Source of the DNA: Amphirosellinia nigrospora
Lineage: Eukaryota; Ascomycota; Sordariomycetes; Xylariales; Xylariaceae
NCBI GenBank assembly: GCA_004123355.1
Contig: SCHM01000002.1
Span: 5,181,569-5,245,568, forward strand
DNA: 64,000 bases
Reading direction: 5' to 3'
Positions 1-11,899 of this stretch are shown one piece after another. The translations under genes were made by a program, and so were the position numbers. Within the stretch, counting starts at the first letter, position 1; the number at the start of each line of letters is the position of its first letter. Below the pieces are notes generated by a model that did not search any database, was not told the origin of the DNA, and saw only the letters and a list, made by a program, of their open reading frames with translations.

Positions 1-3000
1 TAATATTTAAACTTAAGTTCGAATATATAATTATTACTTATTTAAAACTTTTATTAACGCTGTACGTAATAAGTTAATATATATAGCTTTAATTATTTAT
101 TTATTTATACTTTAAATAATTTATATATTTTTTACCGATTTAAAATAATAGTAAAAAATTAAAAAACGTTTATATTTAAATATATAATTTTTCTAACCTA
201 AATAATATTATATATTATTATTATTTTCCGAATTTATTAATTAAAGCTAAAATTAGTATATATAGCTTTTTTTAAAAAATTTATATAAAAAAAAAAGCTA
301 TATTAAACGTTAATTTTAATTTAATAATATAATTATTTATAATTAAAAATAAAAAGTTTATTTAACTTAAAAAATATAATAAAGTTTACCTTAAGATTAT
401 ACCGGCGAAAAAATAAAAAAACGAACAGCCGGTTAAAAAATTAAAGCTAAAAAAAACAAAAACGTTCGACGTATATAAGTTTATTTATATTATTAAATAT
501 ATTTTTAAAAAAAATCTTATATAGTTTACAGTTAGGTTTAAATAAACTAGCAGCAAACTATACATATAATACGCTTATTATTATTATATTTAATATTTTA
601 ATTATATAATAACTTATATATATAATATTACTAGCTTACGCTTATTAAAACTTTAGGCTAAAACTATTTTTATATAAAACCGATCGCTAATTTTTAAGCT
701 AAGTATAAAAATTTTTTTTAAGCTTAAATATTATTTAGTAAATAAAAATTTAAAAACGCTATTTAACTTTTATAAAAAAAATATAAGCTTTTTTTAAAGC
801 CTTATTAAAGCTATTATTATCTTAACGATAAAAATAGCAAAAATTACTAACTATTATAACATTTTACGTAAGACTAAAAATAAACGAAAAAAAATCGGGA
901 AATAATAAAAGCTCTTTTATAACAGCTTTAAAAACGTATAGCTATATTAAAATAAAAATAAACTTATTATATAATATGTAAATAACTATTAAATTTTAAT
1001 TAAGCTAAAAATATATATACTAGCTAATATAATACTTATAAATAGTTAAACAAATTTAATTAATTTATAAATATTAGCTAGCTACTTAAAACAACTATTA
1101 TATAAAATCTTAAAGTTATTTTATTATATATGTTAAAATTATTTATTTATTTTATATTATATAAAATTATAGTTTAATTATATAATAATATATAAAATAT
1201 AAAGCTTGGGCTAATTATTATATAGCTAAATAATAAATAATTTAAATACTTAGCTTTTAATAAAATTTCTATTAAGTTAAATTATATATTTTTACCCTTA
1301 AGTTACCCCCGGGTATATAAATATAAAAATATAACCGCTAAGCTTTTTTATTTTTTTTTTATTTTTATCTTTTTATTTTTTTTGTTCTCGCTTTTTTTTA
1401 TTTTTTTCTTTGTCCTTTTTATCCTCTTTATCCTCTTTATCTTTTTATTTTTTTATCTTTTTATCCTTTTTATCCTTATCTTCTTAATTTTTTTATTATT
1501 ATTAATTTTGTTTTTAAGCTTATTAAAAGCTATTAAATTTTTTATAGTAAAGTTTTTATTTAGTTTTTAAAATTGTTTTGCTTATTTTTATTTATTTTTA
1601 TATTTTTTAATTTTATTTATATAATTTTTATACTTTTATAATAAAAATAATAAATATTTATAAAAATTATATTTATATAATCCGAAACTTATAAAATAAA
1701 TCTTTTTATATATTTATTTTGCTATAAATTATTTACGATTTTAATAATATTTTCGTACGCTAATATATAATATATTTATTATAAAAATAAACTTTGCTAA
1801 AAATAATGCTAATTTTATAGTTTTAATATTAATTTAGTATTGCTAAAATATAATATATAGCTATGCTTTTAAAATATATTTACGTATAAATTATTGGTAT
1901 TTTTTAAAAGTTCGAAACTTTATTGCTTAGTAAACTATTTATTACGTTCTTTTATAATTATATTAAAAAATATAAAAAAATAGTTTTAATTTATTCGTAT
2001 ATAAGTTTTATTTTTTAGATTTAAAAAACTATTATTAATATTTAAAAAAAATAAAATATAATAATTTATTTTATTTATTATTATTTAGATTAAATTTATT
2101 AATTTATAAACTAGTTTAATAAAATTTATTTGTATTTATTAATAATCGAAAGCTTTTATAATATTATTTAATATATTAAATATATTAAATTTTTTTTTAA
2201 AAAAAGGTTTTTTTTGTTATTAAATAAAACATAATATTATTTATTATAGTTTAATTATTTAAAAATAATATTTTTTTAGCAGTAGTTTAAAATTTTAGTA
2301 AAATTTTAAATATAAGCTTAAAGTTTAGTTTAAAATATAGTTATTAATTAAAAATATTTAAAGCCCGGCGTTAATATTAAAGTATAATATAAAATATTAA
2401 TAATATATTAACTTGTTTTAAAACTTAATATAATAAGTTTTATAGTACGTATAATATATTAAGCTTTTTTTTAAATTATTTTAATATATTTTTAATATAA
2501 GCTTAATAGGTATTTTTTATATAAAATATAGCTAAATTATATTTGTTATATTTTTTCCGCTTAATAAATAATAAAAGTAGCTTAAGAAAGTTATATTAAA
2601 AAAATTTTTATTTTTATATTTGGGCATTTTAATAATCTATATAAAGGTTTTATATAATTATAATGTTTAGATTAATATTTTTATATATATTAAATATTGC
2701 TTTTTTTTTTTTATTAAAATCTTGTATTTTTAGCGTATAAAAATTTTTTTTTTTATAAAATTTATAACTAAAGCTTTATATTTTTTAGTATAGTTTTTTT
2801 ATTTTTTTTATAAATAATAAAAGTATTGTTTATTATTTTATATGTTTTAAAATAAGGTTTTTAGCGTGTTAAGCTTATTTTATAAAGATTAAAGTTATAT
2901 TATTTAGGTTTAGTTATAATAGTAAGCGGTTAAAAGTAACTTAAGTAAAAGGTTTTTTTTAATAAAGGTAGTAAAATTTTTTAATTCGCTTTATTTATAT

Positions 3001-6000
3001 ATAATTATTTTATTATAGCTAAACGTATTTTTATATAAAAAGGATAGCAATAAAAACCTTTAATAAAGTCTTTATATTAACCTTTATATAAATATACTGT
3101 ATTTATTTGCTTTAAATACGTAAAAATATAGCTAGTAAATTTTATTTTAGTATTTTAATAAATATTAAATAGTTTTTTTTTTTTGTTTTATATTTTTTTT
3201 ATTTTATATTAATATTTACTGCTATAATAAAAGTTAATTATAATATAAAAAGCTATTATTTTATATAAAATTTTACTAATATTTGTTTTTTGTTTATAAA
3301 GCTTTTTCTGTTTATAAAAAGTATTTATTTAAATTAATAAAATAATAGTTTTTTAAAAAAATTTTTTTTTAACTAATATTATTTTATAATTATTTAATAA
3401 GCTAATATTTATATAATTTTAATTTTATATATAATAACTATTAAGTTTATTATAAAAGCTGCTATATTTTATATTTTTATTAATGCTAAATTATTTTAAT
3501 AATATTTATTATATAATAATTTTTATAAAAGCTTAAATATTAGGTTTTTGCTATTAAATAACTTTTATTTTTAAAACTTAATATATTTTAAAGCTTTAAT
3601 AATTTTTATAATTTTAATTATTAATAAAACAAAAAATATATATTAAATTATTTTTAATAAAAAAGTTATATATAATTTATTATTAAAAATAACTATTAAT
3701 TAGTAGTTTTTTAATATTTTAAAAAGCTTTTTTTTAATTTAAAGTTAAAAAGTTAAGCTAAGTTTAATATAATATTATATAAAACGTTAAATTTAATTAA
3801 ATAAATAATATTATTTATTTAATATTAGTTTATTTTATATAAAATATTTATATAATATTATAGCTTTTATAATTAAATTTTTTAAAACTAATAATAATAA
3901 ACTATATAAATATTATTATTATATTAAGCTTAAAATATTTTAAAATTATTGCGCGGTTTTTTATCTAAAATATTATTAAAACGAAAATAAAATAAAATCT
4001 TTAAGCTATATTATATTTATTAAAATAATTTGCTTTATAAAATCGTTTAAAAAATATTTATAACTACTAGCTATATATTTAAACTTATTAAATAATATAT
4101 TATTATTTAGTTTTTTTTAATAATAAATAGTAATATTTTATTTAAACTATAGTTTATATTATTAAAACATATTATATTAGTTTAAGCTTAAAATTATAAA
4201 TAATTAAACTATTATTAAGTTTTTATTTAAAAAAAAGTTTTATAAAGTTTATTAAAATATAGTTTTTAAAACTAGCTTTTAGATAAGATTTTTTAAAAAA
4301 AACTAGTTTATATAATAATTTTATAAATAAGTTTTAAACTACGATAATTTTTTTACCGAAGCTTTAAAAATATTAATTTATAAAATATATTTTATAACTA
4401 TTAAAATATAATTTTAATTTATTATAAACTATAAATTTTTATTATTAAAATATAATTAATAAATTTTTATTATATTTATATATAAAAATTATTTAGCTTA
4501 TAATTAAAAATATTAAGTTAAATTTAGCCTAGGTTTTAAATAGCTATTATATTATAAATATAAACAAGCTACTAAAAAAAAAATAAAATTATTTAAATTA
4601 TTTATAATAAATATTATAAAATTTTTAAATAACTATTAAAACTTTTTAACCTTTTTATAATAGCTAAATAGTTTTCGGAATATTAAAATAAATTAATAAA
4701 CCCTAACTAGGCATAGTTTTATAGCGGTTTAACTACGCCTAGAACAAATTCGCTAAAAACGCAGCTAACAAAGGCCTTTATACTATTATTTCGACCTAGT
4801 TGCTAAAACCTAATATTAAAAAAAAACATAAACTTAATAATAGCTTTTATAAAATTTTTTGCCGATAAAATTAGCTATTAAAAAAATAAAAAAATCGATA
4901 TAATAAAAAAAAGTATTTTACTTTGCTTAATTTTATAACTATATAGCCCTAGCTCGTTAAAAAGCTTAAATAAAGTTTTATTTTTATATTTTAAAAAGTT
5001 TTAAAAATTAAAGCGTAAAGCTAAGTTCGGATATTTAAACTTTTAGTAGTTTAAAATAAAAAACGCTTTTAATTTAAATAAAAGCGTTTTTTTTTTTTTG
5101 CTTTTTTTTTTGCTAATATAAAAGCTTGCAGTAAAAAACGTTATTTTAGTTTTATTTTTTCGTTATAATACGTTTAGCGTAAATATTAATTATTATATTA
5201 TTTAAAAAAAGCTATTTTAAACTTATAGTTTAAAACAGCTCGATTTTATAATAAACTATAAAACGTTAATATTTTAAGCTTTTTTAGATAGCTTTTTATA
5301 ATAGGGTATTATTAAAGTTTATTAAGTAGGCTATTAAATAATATAACGTATAAAAAAATATGCTTATTTAAAGTTTAAAAAAGCTAATATAGCCGATAAG
5401 CTTTAAAAAATTAAGTTTAATAAAATATTTCGGACGAATAATTTAATAATAATTTAAACTATTAGTATAGGCTAAAAAAAACTATTATATTTTAGCTATA
5501 TTTTTAAAAACTAAAAATATTTTTTTAATTTTTTTAGCTTATATAATTTTATACTACTTTTAAAATAATTATTTAATTTAGCTTTATAAGTTAATTTCTA
5601 AGCTATAATATTATCCGAATAAAATAAAAAATAATAAACGTATTATTAAAAACTAGTTTTAAATTATTATTTATTTTAAATTAATAATAAATAGTATAGA
5701 TTTCGATAAAAAACTTTTTAAATTTTATAAATAGTTTAGTTTATTTTACTATAGTTTTATTAAATATATTTGCGCTAAAATAAATAAAAAAAACTATTTA
5801 TAACTAAGGATATAATTAAAGCTTAATAAAATAATTAATTAATTTTTAAACTTTTTTATTATAAATAAAAACTATATATTATTTATAATATTATAAAAGT
5901 AAAACGTTATTAAATCGAGCTTTTAACTATTTATAATTAATTATATATATATTAAGCTTATAATATTTTTAAGTTTAAAAAGGTTATAGCTATATATATA

Positions 6001-6200
6001 TATAAAAGTTTATTAATAACTAAATATTTTAATAGATTTTAAAGCAGGTAATATTATTTAAATATAAATATAGCTAAACGTTAAATATTATTTTAAGTTA
6101 TTTATATTTTTATTTTTTTATATATAATAAATAATCGTTAGTAAAAATTTATTTATTTATTATTTTTATTTTTATTATTTTAAACTGCTTGCTAAACCTT
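1..6200. repeat. AT-rich RIP-degraded block
   Basis: This stretch is extremely A+T rich and has almost no CpA or TpG. The remaining C and G sit mainly in AGCT, CG and ACC contexts, while TpA is everywhere. That pattern is what repeat-induced point mutation (C to T, mainly at CpA, on both strands) leaves in duplicated DNA of Pezizomycotina. No coding frame survives. The only open frame (about 1382-1570) is a low-complexity Phe/Leu/Ile string translated from a pyrimidine tract. The original repeat cannot be named. Composition changes sharply near 6.2 kb. The block probably represents heterochromatin made of old transposon copies. Confidence 0.85.
1345..1490. repeat. Polypyrimidine low-complexity tract
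   Basis: A strand-asymmetric run of T with interspersed C, built on short units such as TTTTTATCC and CTCTTTATC. It stands out from the surrounding mixed A/T sequence, where A and T alternate on both strands. It looks like a microsatellite-type expansion within the degraded block. Confidence 0.6.
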
Positions 6201-7124
6201 TTTTAATTTAAGAGAGCGAGAGATTTATAAAATAAGGTCCTCTAAGTACTATATCTTATGCCCGACACTCATTAATATAGATATAAATAGCCTAAACATG
6301 CTAATGTTATAGTGGTTGCCTTGTTAACCACTATGCCTATAACTTTAAAAGGTTAGCCATATCCCAAAGTAGGATACCCAAGGCTCTGCACGTATATATG
6401 CCACCTCTAAGGGCGTATAACCTTATTGTTATAATAATGAAATACTATTTTGCGTACCTAGTAAAGCTTTTATAAAAAGGGAACGTTTAAATCTACGTGG
6501 TCCTTCGAGGCTATAAATAACTGCCAGGAACAGGGATCAAAGATCAGTTAAACAAAGAAACTCCTCGTATATAGCCATATGGTCACGTAGAGCCCACAGA
6601 AATGACTTCACTGGTCCTCTATACAACAACAAATGTTTATACCTTACCCTTGCGTAGATCGTGATAATAATTATTGCAATTATTGCCCTAGAGCACTTAA
6701 ACCACATAAGACCTAGTGACACCCTTTTACTCCGGCCGTATTTTAAAGGGCTAAGGTAAATAAATTAAAAAGAGAAAATAAAAAAAGAAAATAAAAAAAT
6801 AATAAAAAAGAAATACTTAAAAAAAGTACTAGTTATTAATACTTTTATATTATAAAAAAAACTAGCATCTAAGTTAAATATAATAATAGTACGGTTATAA
6901 TAAATAATATATAAACTAAAGCTTAAAAGAAAGAAAAGTTTAAAATAAAAGATAAGCGGGAGTAATATATATATAAGCTAGTATTACAGCTTAATAGAAC
7001 CTAATATTTAAAGAACAAAAAAGAAAAGCGTGAAAAACGAGCTTACTTTCGACCACCTTCGGCTACTTTATCTTTATGCTTCCTTTTCTAGAAGGGAGGA
7101 AAAAAATGAAAAATCAACATAATT
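6201..7124. other. Transition zone, no gene seen
   Basis: Between the RIP block and the HET gene the base composition returns toward normal by about 6230-6740, then becomes A-rich again (6750-7020). Short open frames occur but none has recognisable content. It may be a less mutated remnant of a mobile element. Confidence 0.4.
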
Positions 7125-8056
7125 TCACTCAGTCGGAGGATAGGTTCCCTTTGCGACGAGGTTGAGAATCACATACACTTTGTCACGAGGGTCCGTCGAG
7201 TCGCGATATCGAAAGCGCCACAGCAGCAGTTCAATGGCGAATGTGGTTCGACGATCCATTCGGATGCCCATACCAGACCTAATATTGGTGCAGTGAAGAA
7301 GCTGTAATTACCATCTTCGAAGAGGTCTGATATGTCAAGCTTTTCTTCTCTCGGGAAGATCCCATCAATCAATCTCTCCGCTGCCAGCTTCATAAGGCTC
7401 CAGGGTATGGAAAGGGGCCCCCAAAGAACGGTCGCATCTCTCGGTGACGTCGCTTCTTGCACAGTCCATATTCGACTCCACCACGGCGTGTGCATTAGCG
7501 CTCTCAGAGCCTTTCCCGCTTTGATTATCTGTTCTCTATCGGCGAGGTGAGGAGGGAGATGACTGTCGGACTCATTACCGGCTAGGACCCTGACTGCGCC
7601 CATGGCCCCAATTCCCGCATTTAGAGCTTCCCCTTCTGAAACGCCAATGGCAGCGGCGCTGATATTCCCCATCCACATATTACACCGAACGCAGTTGGAA
7701 TAGATCCTGTGCATCATATTCACTTGCGCCATCTTCTCATCACCGTCCTCTTGGTTGATACATAAGGCGTCTACCCAGAGATGGCGGGGCTCGGTCTCGT
7801 GCCTTATGCACGTTAGGGCATCGAAGAGATTATCCGTCAACTCAGCTTTTGTCCCTTCGACTACGACGGTCCTATTTCCGTCCATCTTGCCCCAGACGTA
7901 TGATAGGGTTTGGTACGAGACATCCTCGTCGACGCTAGCAATCTGATACGAACAGCGGATGGGCTCGCCAACCCGACCGGGCGCGATCTGAAGAAGCCGA
8001 ATCTGACCCCGACTGCTATCAATAGGGAGAAACTCGAAATCTGAAACGGTGGTCAA
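7125..8056 (-). CDS. HET-domain (heterokaryon incompatibility) protein
   Basis: HET-domain proteins are fungal nonself-recognition factors whose activation can trigger cell death. The frame from 8056 shows the usual HET blocks in order: the YQTLSYVWG core near residue 50, the LWVDALCINQED block near residue 95 and the WWSRIWTVQEA block near residue 190. Downstream the family motif LLLWRFRYRDSTDPRDKVY appears in another frame. A single C missing from the CC run near 7290 would join the two. The product would be about 310 residues, shorter than many HET proteins, and it ends close to the RIP block, so the C-terminus may be lost or continue in an unrecognised exon. The gene lies at the edge of the degraded block, a common place for accessory HET genes. 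Confidence 0.85.
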
Positions 8057-8284
8057 AGAAACATGCCAGGTATCGTTGAGGTCTGGGGTACGTACGAGGT
8101 GCTAGAACCACCGGTGATCGCGGATCGGTATCCATCATACCCAGGAATTCTCAATACAAAACAAGTTATAGGCAAATGCATTTGGGCTCTTGAAAATCTC
8201 AACGGGCTCACGCGCTTCTTGTACCTTTTGATACTAAGGCCGCAAAGGAGCTGGACCACCATCGTGGTAAGCCTGGATCACTGA

Positions 8285-9392
8285 GCTATACCTCACCTGG
8301 ACTAACACCCCTGCGTAGGGCTAAAACGAGGATCATGGTCACTATAAACCCTATCAAGACTATAGACTAGCATCATATTTTTAGCATACACTAAGTGAGC
8401 ACTAAGAATAAGATCGTTTGATACCCGTCACATTGCCCCTCGCGCAAAGCACTACAGATCGACAATATGGCACGCTGTGACTACGCTCACCAGATGCTAA
8501 TCAACCACTCCCAACTCGTGTGAGTATTCTCGCCCCCAACATCCGAAGCAAATAAGGGCTCGCCCCGTTTTGACTATTGTCAGATGACATTTGGGTGCAT
8601 AGTTCATGATAATACTCGCCTATCTTTCTGCGTTGTAACCCAACATGACTAATCATGTTGGGGGCCAAAAACACCGCTATCCCTGTTCCAATCCAACATC
8701 CATGCGGTATACTGCGAATGGGAGCTTATAAATTCGCAAAGTTCTCTTTATCATCCGGTAATGAAGCGGGCATGATTGACCTGAACCTTTTTAAGCATAG
8801 GTCCCCACCTCCTACTCAAACTAGGTGTGCTCATTTAAGGCCCAGCCTGCGCTATGTCGCAAGGTCATTCACAGATATCTTCAGCGAGGAAGAGAGAGAG
8901 TCCTGAAACAGGAGTAGGGTTGCGGGGCTAAGAGGGAGGCAGACCAGACTAACATACATGTAAACGGCAAGAAACAGTTTAATAAGAGATCCTCGCTAGA
9001 AGGCAGTACTAATAAAGGCCATTAAGATCGGGATACCCGCGGGCGGAAGCGGCGATGGCAGAGCGGGCGTCAACCGGGCTAATCCGGCTTATGAATATCA
9101 AAAGCTCTCGCGTAGTATCGTCCCCGTCGATCGCGGCAAACTTAACAATCCTTTCGCTACGGTAACTTCTCTCGGCCTAGGACATTGACGCATACCTCCC
9201 TCAGGATTGGGAGGCGTAAATATAGTCTATGCCACTTGAATGTTTATCATCATGGCTTTGAGAAGACGAAACGAACTCGTATTTACATGTAGGCTTCTAT
9301 AGATGCAATGACATATAATCAATCACCCAAACATTAGTAATCTGAAATATGTGTTTTTTTTATGAAGCCACTGTACTGCAACGAGTGGAATG
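8285..9392. other. Intergenic, no gene seen
   Basis: About 1.1 kb between the HET gene and the FTA2-like gene. Short open frames are present on both strands but none shows a family motif, a signal peptide or a convincing splice pair. Confidence 0.4.
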
Positions 9393-10390
9393 CTACCCCT
9401 TGGTTATATAATTACACAGTATGCCCTTAGTTGCGCGAGCAGTATCGTAAGGAGCTGTCCTCGATTTGCGACCTAGTAAGAGCCCTTTACGGCGGTGTTG
9501 ATATTTTGATCGTAGCCGCGCTTGAATATCATCCTTCTGAATCATATCCGCAAAACTCGCCTTATCTTTCATTCTCTTCGTCAGGGCCATGGCCGGGTCC
9601 ACTTCATCAAAGTATTTAAGAAATACATGGGCTCAGTCCACGATGAGCCGAAATCCACGAGTCGGGGCCCGATGAAGTTATCAACCTTGATATCCATGTT
9701 GTATACCTTGAGAAAGTCGTTGAGTATGTATACGTTCTTCAGCGCCCGGTGCACATTTCTCGCATCGATCTTCATGGGTTCTCGTTCAGATGTTTCACGA
9801 TAGCTCGTATTCTCAGGTCTCCTCCAAGTGCTTCGTGTAATTCGTGTCCAGTATATCCACCTCGAGATCGACGCCGGCGTTTTGTAGCCAACTTCTATCC
9901 TCTTGGTTTAGGTTCAGAAGCAAGTACCCATAGCATTTGACTGCGGGTTCTTCTAATACCACACGTGACGTATGCCCTTCTTTGATCCTCCCGTAAGCGC
10001 GGCATTCTGCATGGAACGGGTCAGTGTAGTACAGGGCCTCTTTAAGAGACAATTCATTATGTAATCCCGATTGCCAGTAGTATAGGTGGTCTCTCGGTCG
10101 GTAAATTTGAACTTTCAAGCTAAGTCAGTCTCCCACCATACGTCTCTTTTCAACCTTGTGGGCACTTACGATCTTTAAGGCGTATTTATGAGAAGCTATT
10201 TCAACTTGGAACACAAACCCTTCGTTTCCTTGGCGATTCTCATCGAGTCGTTGAATCCATTTGATTTTCGGTTGCGGATCCTCAAATTGGTGTAGCTTGG
10301 CCCGTCACATGGCGGAAGGAGGAGGCTGTCGCCATGGGCGAACTGATCGCGACGTTGGAGCATTTCGAATATGTATTGCAAAACTGACAC
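9393..10390 (-). CDS. FTA2-like (Sim4 kinetochore family) kinase-fold protein
   Basis: The translated pieces match the fungal family annotated as kinetochore Sim4 complex subunit FTA2, which has an atypical protein-kinase-like fold. Its many filamentous-fungal members are usually uncharacterised. Blocks in order are LPPCDGP, a FEDPQPKIKWIQRLDE segment, GFVFQVEIASHKYALKI (a kinase beta2/beta3-like strand with the Lys), a 50-nt intron (GTAAGT...CTGAC...TTAG), YRPRDHLYYW, ECRAYGRIKE, AVKCYGYLLLN, LGGDLRIRAIVKHLNEN, and a C-terminal VDFGSSWTEP (DFG-like). Four frame changes near 10299, 9893, 9776 and 9618 each fit one base missing from a short homopolymer, so the gene may be intact. The exact start and stop are uncertain. 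A true kinetochore role is not implied. Confidence 0.65.
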
Positions 10391-10729
10391 TGAGCGGAGA
10401 AAACAGCGGCGTTCCTCGGGGTAAACGATGCGAGTTTGGACTAATGATCAACTATAATTGGCATGGAGTGTTAAGAATTCTGGGTATTCGCTAGTTCCTG
10501 GTGTATACATACCTGTTGAGCTAGAATACTTTAAGAGATAGTGCAAATTGTAAAGATAATCTATCCCACAAGCTCTCAAAATAATAATTCGAAAATCTTG
10601 CAGCATTGTTTGGCAGTTGGTGGCTTGGAACTAGCTGCCAATCACGCGTTGTCAGCCTGCGAGGCGGCGCCCTATCGCAGATTATCCCTTGACTTAGGTA
10701 GTTTCCCTTTGTAAAACAACAACATCAAC
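10391..10729. other. Intergenic, promoter region candidate
   Basis: About 340 bp between the divergent FTA2-like gene (minus) and the small gene starting at 10730 (plus). I see no further coding signal. Confidence 0.3.
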
Positions 10730-11077
10730 ATGAAACGCAACTTACTATTATATTTTCCCATGAATTTACTTGTAATATCCTCTACTTGTATTGTAGCAGA
10801 AAAATGCCCAAAACAAGGCCCCGATTATATCACAAATCTGCATATCCTGTGAGAACTAGACGTTTTGGGCTCTCGAAATGGACTCTTCTATAGTATTAAC
10901 GGCCGAGAGGCTGAAACGTACGTGACCGTTACTGCATATCATTTGAACAAGGCCATTACCTTCAATCTATCCATGCCCTTTTATTTATTATTCTCATTGC
11001 TTAACATCAATGAGCTTGTATTTGTCAGGCGTACTGTGTCTTCTAATTGCATAAGGCGAGAGTCTTTATCAGACTAG
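10730..11077 (+). CDS. Small putative secreted protein, unknown family
   Basis: The ATG at 10730 has a strong fungal context (ATCAACATGA). It is followed by a basic-then-hydrophobic N-terminus (MKRNLLLYFPMNLLVISS) resembling a signal peptide. The frame meets TGA at 10850, but a GTGAGA donor at 10849 and a CTATAG acceptor ending at 10893 would remove 45 nt and keep the same frame through to the stop at 11077, giving about 100 residues. Without splicing the ORF carries one in-frame TGA, which would be a C-to-T-type nonsense change. I do not recognise the product. It sits next to the cysteine-rich peptide gene, which may make this a small secreted-protein spot. Confidence 0.3.
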
Positions 11078-11203
11078 ATGTTCCACGAGCTTTCTATTGA
11101 ATAAGGATAGATGTAGGCCAAAATGATGATGGGATCTCGGACATAGTATAAATAGGTATGAAAGGAAAACCATTTCCAACATACCTCCCCTAACGGTCTT
11201 GAT

Positions 11204-11317
11204 ATGAAAGCTTTATTGGTACTCTTCAACCTAAATATGTTGTTTCACCATTCTATCCCAGGCCATCCAATCAAATCATACTATGAAACTTCTATTTATC
11301 CTGGCGAGTTGCCCTAA
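11204..11317 (+). CDS. Possible 37-residue secreted peptide
   Basis: An ATG at 11204 opens a 37-codon frame starting MKALLVLFNLNMLFHHSIPG, a short hydrophobic leader-like segment. A TATAAATA box-like sequence lies at about 11147, roughly 57 bp upstream. There are no cysteines and no known family. It may be chance, and confidence is low. Confidence 0.15.
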   Translation: MKALLVLFNLNMLFHHSIPGHPIKSYYETSIYPGELP

Positions 11318-11401
11318 AAGTTGTCTTTTAAAGCCCGGTGAGTCTTCCATTGTATGCATGGCTTGCGTAATAACGGCGAACTTGACCCATCTTCCGTTTA
11401 G

Positions 11402-11670
11402 TTATCGACAAGTGTAATATCCACAGCCATGGTTTGGGGCACAGGAACCAGTGCAGCAACAAGTATCGTCACTGCCAGTACAGACAGCTAATCATGGCAA
11501 AGGTTATCAGAACTCCATTCATTTAGCAGATTGAGAAAACCATGCTAGGAGAACTGCTCACATCCGCTAGCAAGACACTTTCGCTCTAGAGCCGCCAACG
11601 TGTGACTGGTAGGAGGAATCGCGATCGCAAAGGCGAATAGGGAAATACAGATACCAAGAGCAAAGTGCAT
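11402..11670 (-). CDS. Small secreted cysteine-rich peptide, knottin-like spacing
   Basis: A two-exon gene too short for simple ORF calling. Exon 1 is 11670-11562, the intron 11561-11488 (GTGAGC...TTAG, phase 1) and exon 2 is 11487-11402, encoding 64 residues. Residues 1-18 (MHFALGICISLFAFAIAI) form a clear signal peptide. The mature part ends in a cysteine-rich module with eight cysteines spaced C-x6-C-x6-C-C-C-x3-C-x5-C-x4-C. The C-x6-C-x6-CC start of this pattern is the hallmark spacing of inhibitor cystine knot (knottin) peptides; the extra two cysteines would add a fourth disulphide. A TATA box lies about 137 bp upstream of the ATG. I know no homolog. An extracellular effector, antimicrobial or signalling role is inference. 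The opposite strand is also open here, but without the signal peptide and cysteine order. Confidence 0.6.
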
Positions 11671-11806
11671 TTTGGAATTTAGAGACAGTATTAGGCGAAA
11701 AACATACGCCTAGAGTTGTTTTGGAATTTTGGTAAGGATTTAGCGATCGAAGAGTCGAGTCTGGCGGACTTAGTGATGCTGATATTGGTAAGCAAGAGTA
11801 TTTGAC

Positions 11807-11813
11807 TTTTATA
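11807..11813 (-). promoter_or_regulatory. TATA box of the cysteine-rich peptide gene
   Basis: TATAAAA on the minus strand, preceded by C and about 137 bp upstream of the ATG at 11670. The position is suitable for a strongly regulated fungal promoter with a 5' UTR of about 100 nt. Confidence 0.4.
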
Positions 11814-11899
11814 GAGAACTTGTTATAAGGGCTTAGATAGAGGGCTTGGAGTTGGTTTGAATTGAGTAATAAGCAACTATGGTGCCAAAGGGGCCACAT

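Noticed and set aside
1382-1570. Open frame of 62 codons rich in Phe, Leu and Ile
   Set aside because: It is a direct translation of a pyrimidine tract in the RIP block; low complexity and no other coding sign.
9393-10390. FTA2-like gene as a true pseudogene
   Set aside because: All four breaks fit one missing base in a short run, and the intron and motifs are intact, so decay is not shown.
11280-11520. Plus-strand spliced frame opposite exon 2 of the cysteine-rich peptide
   Set aside because: It has possible splice sites, but its start is a weak leader and the cysteines are irregular; the minus-strand model explains more features.
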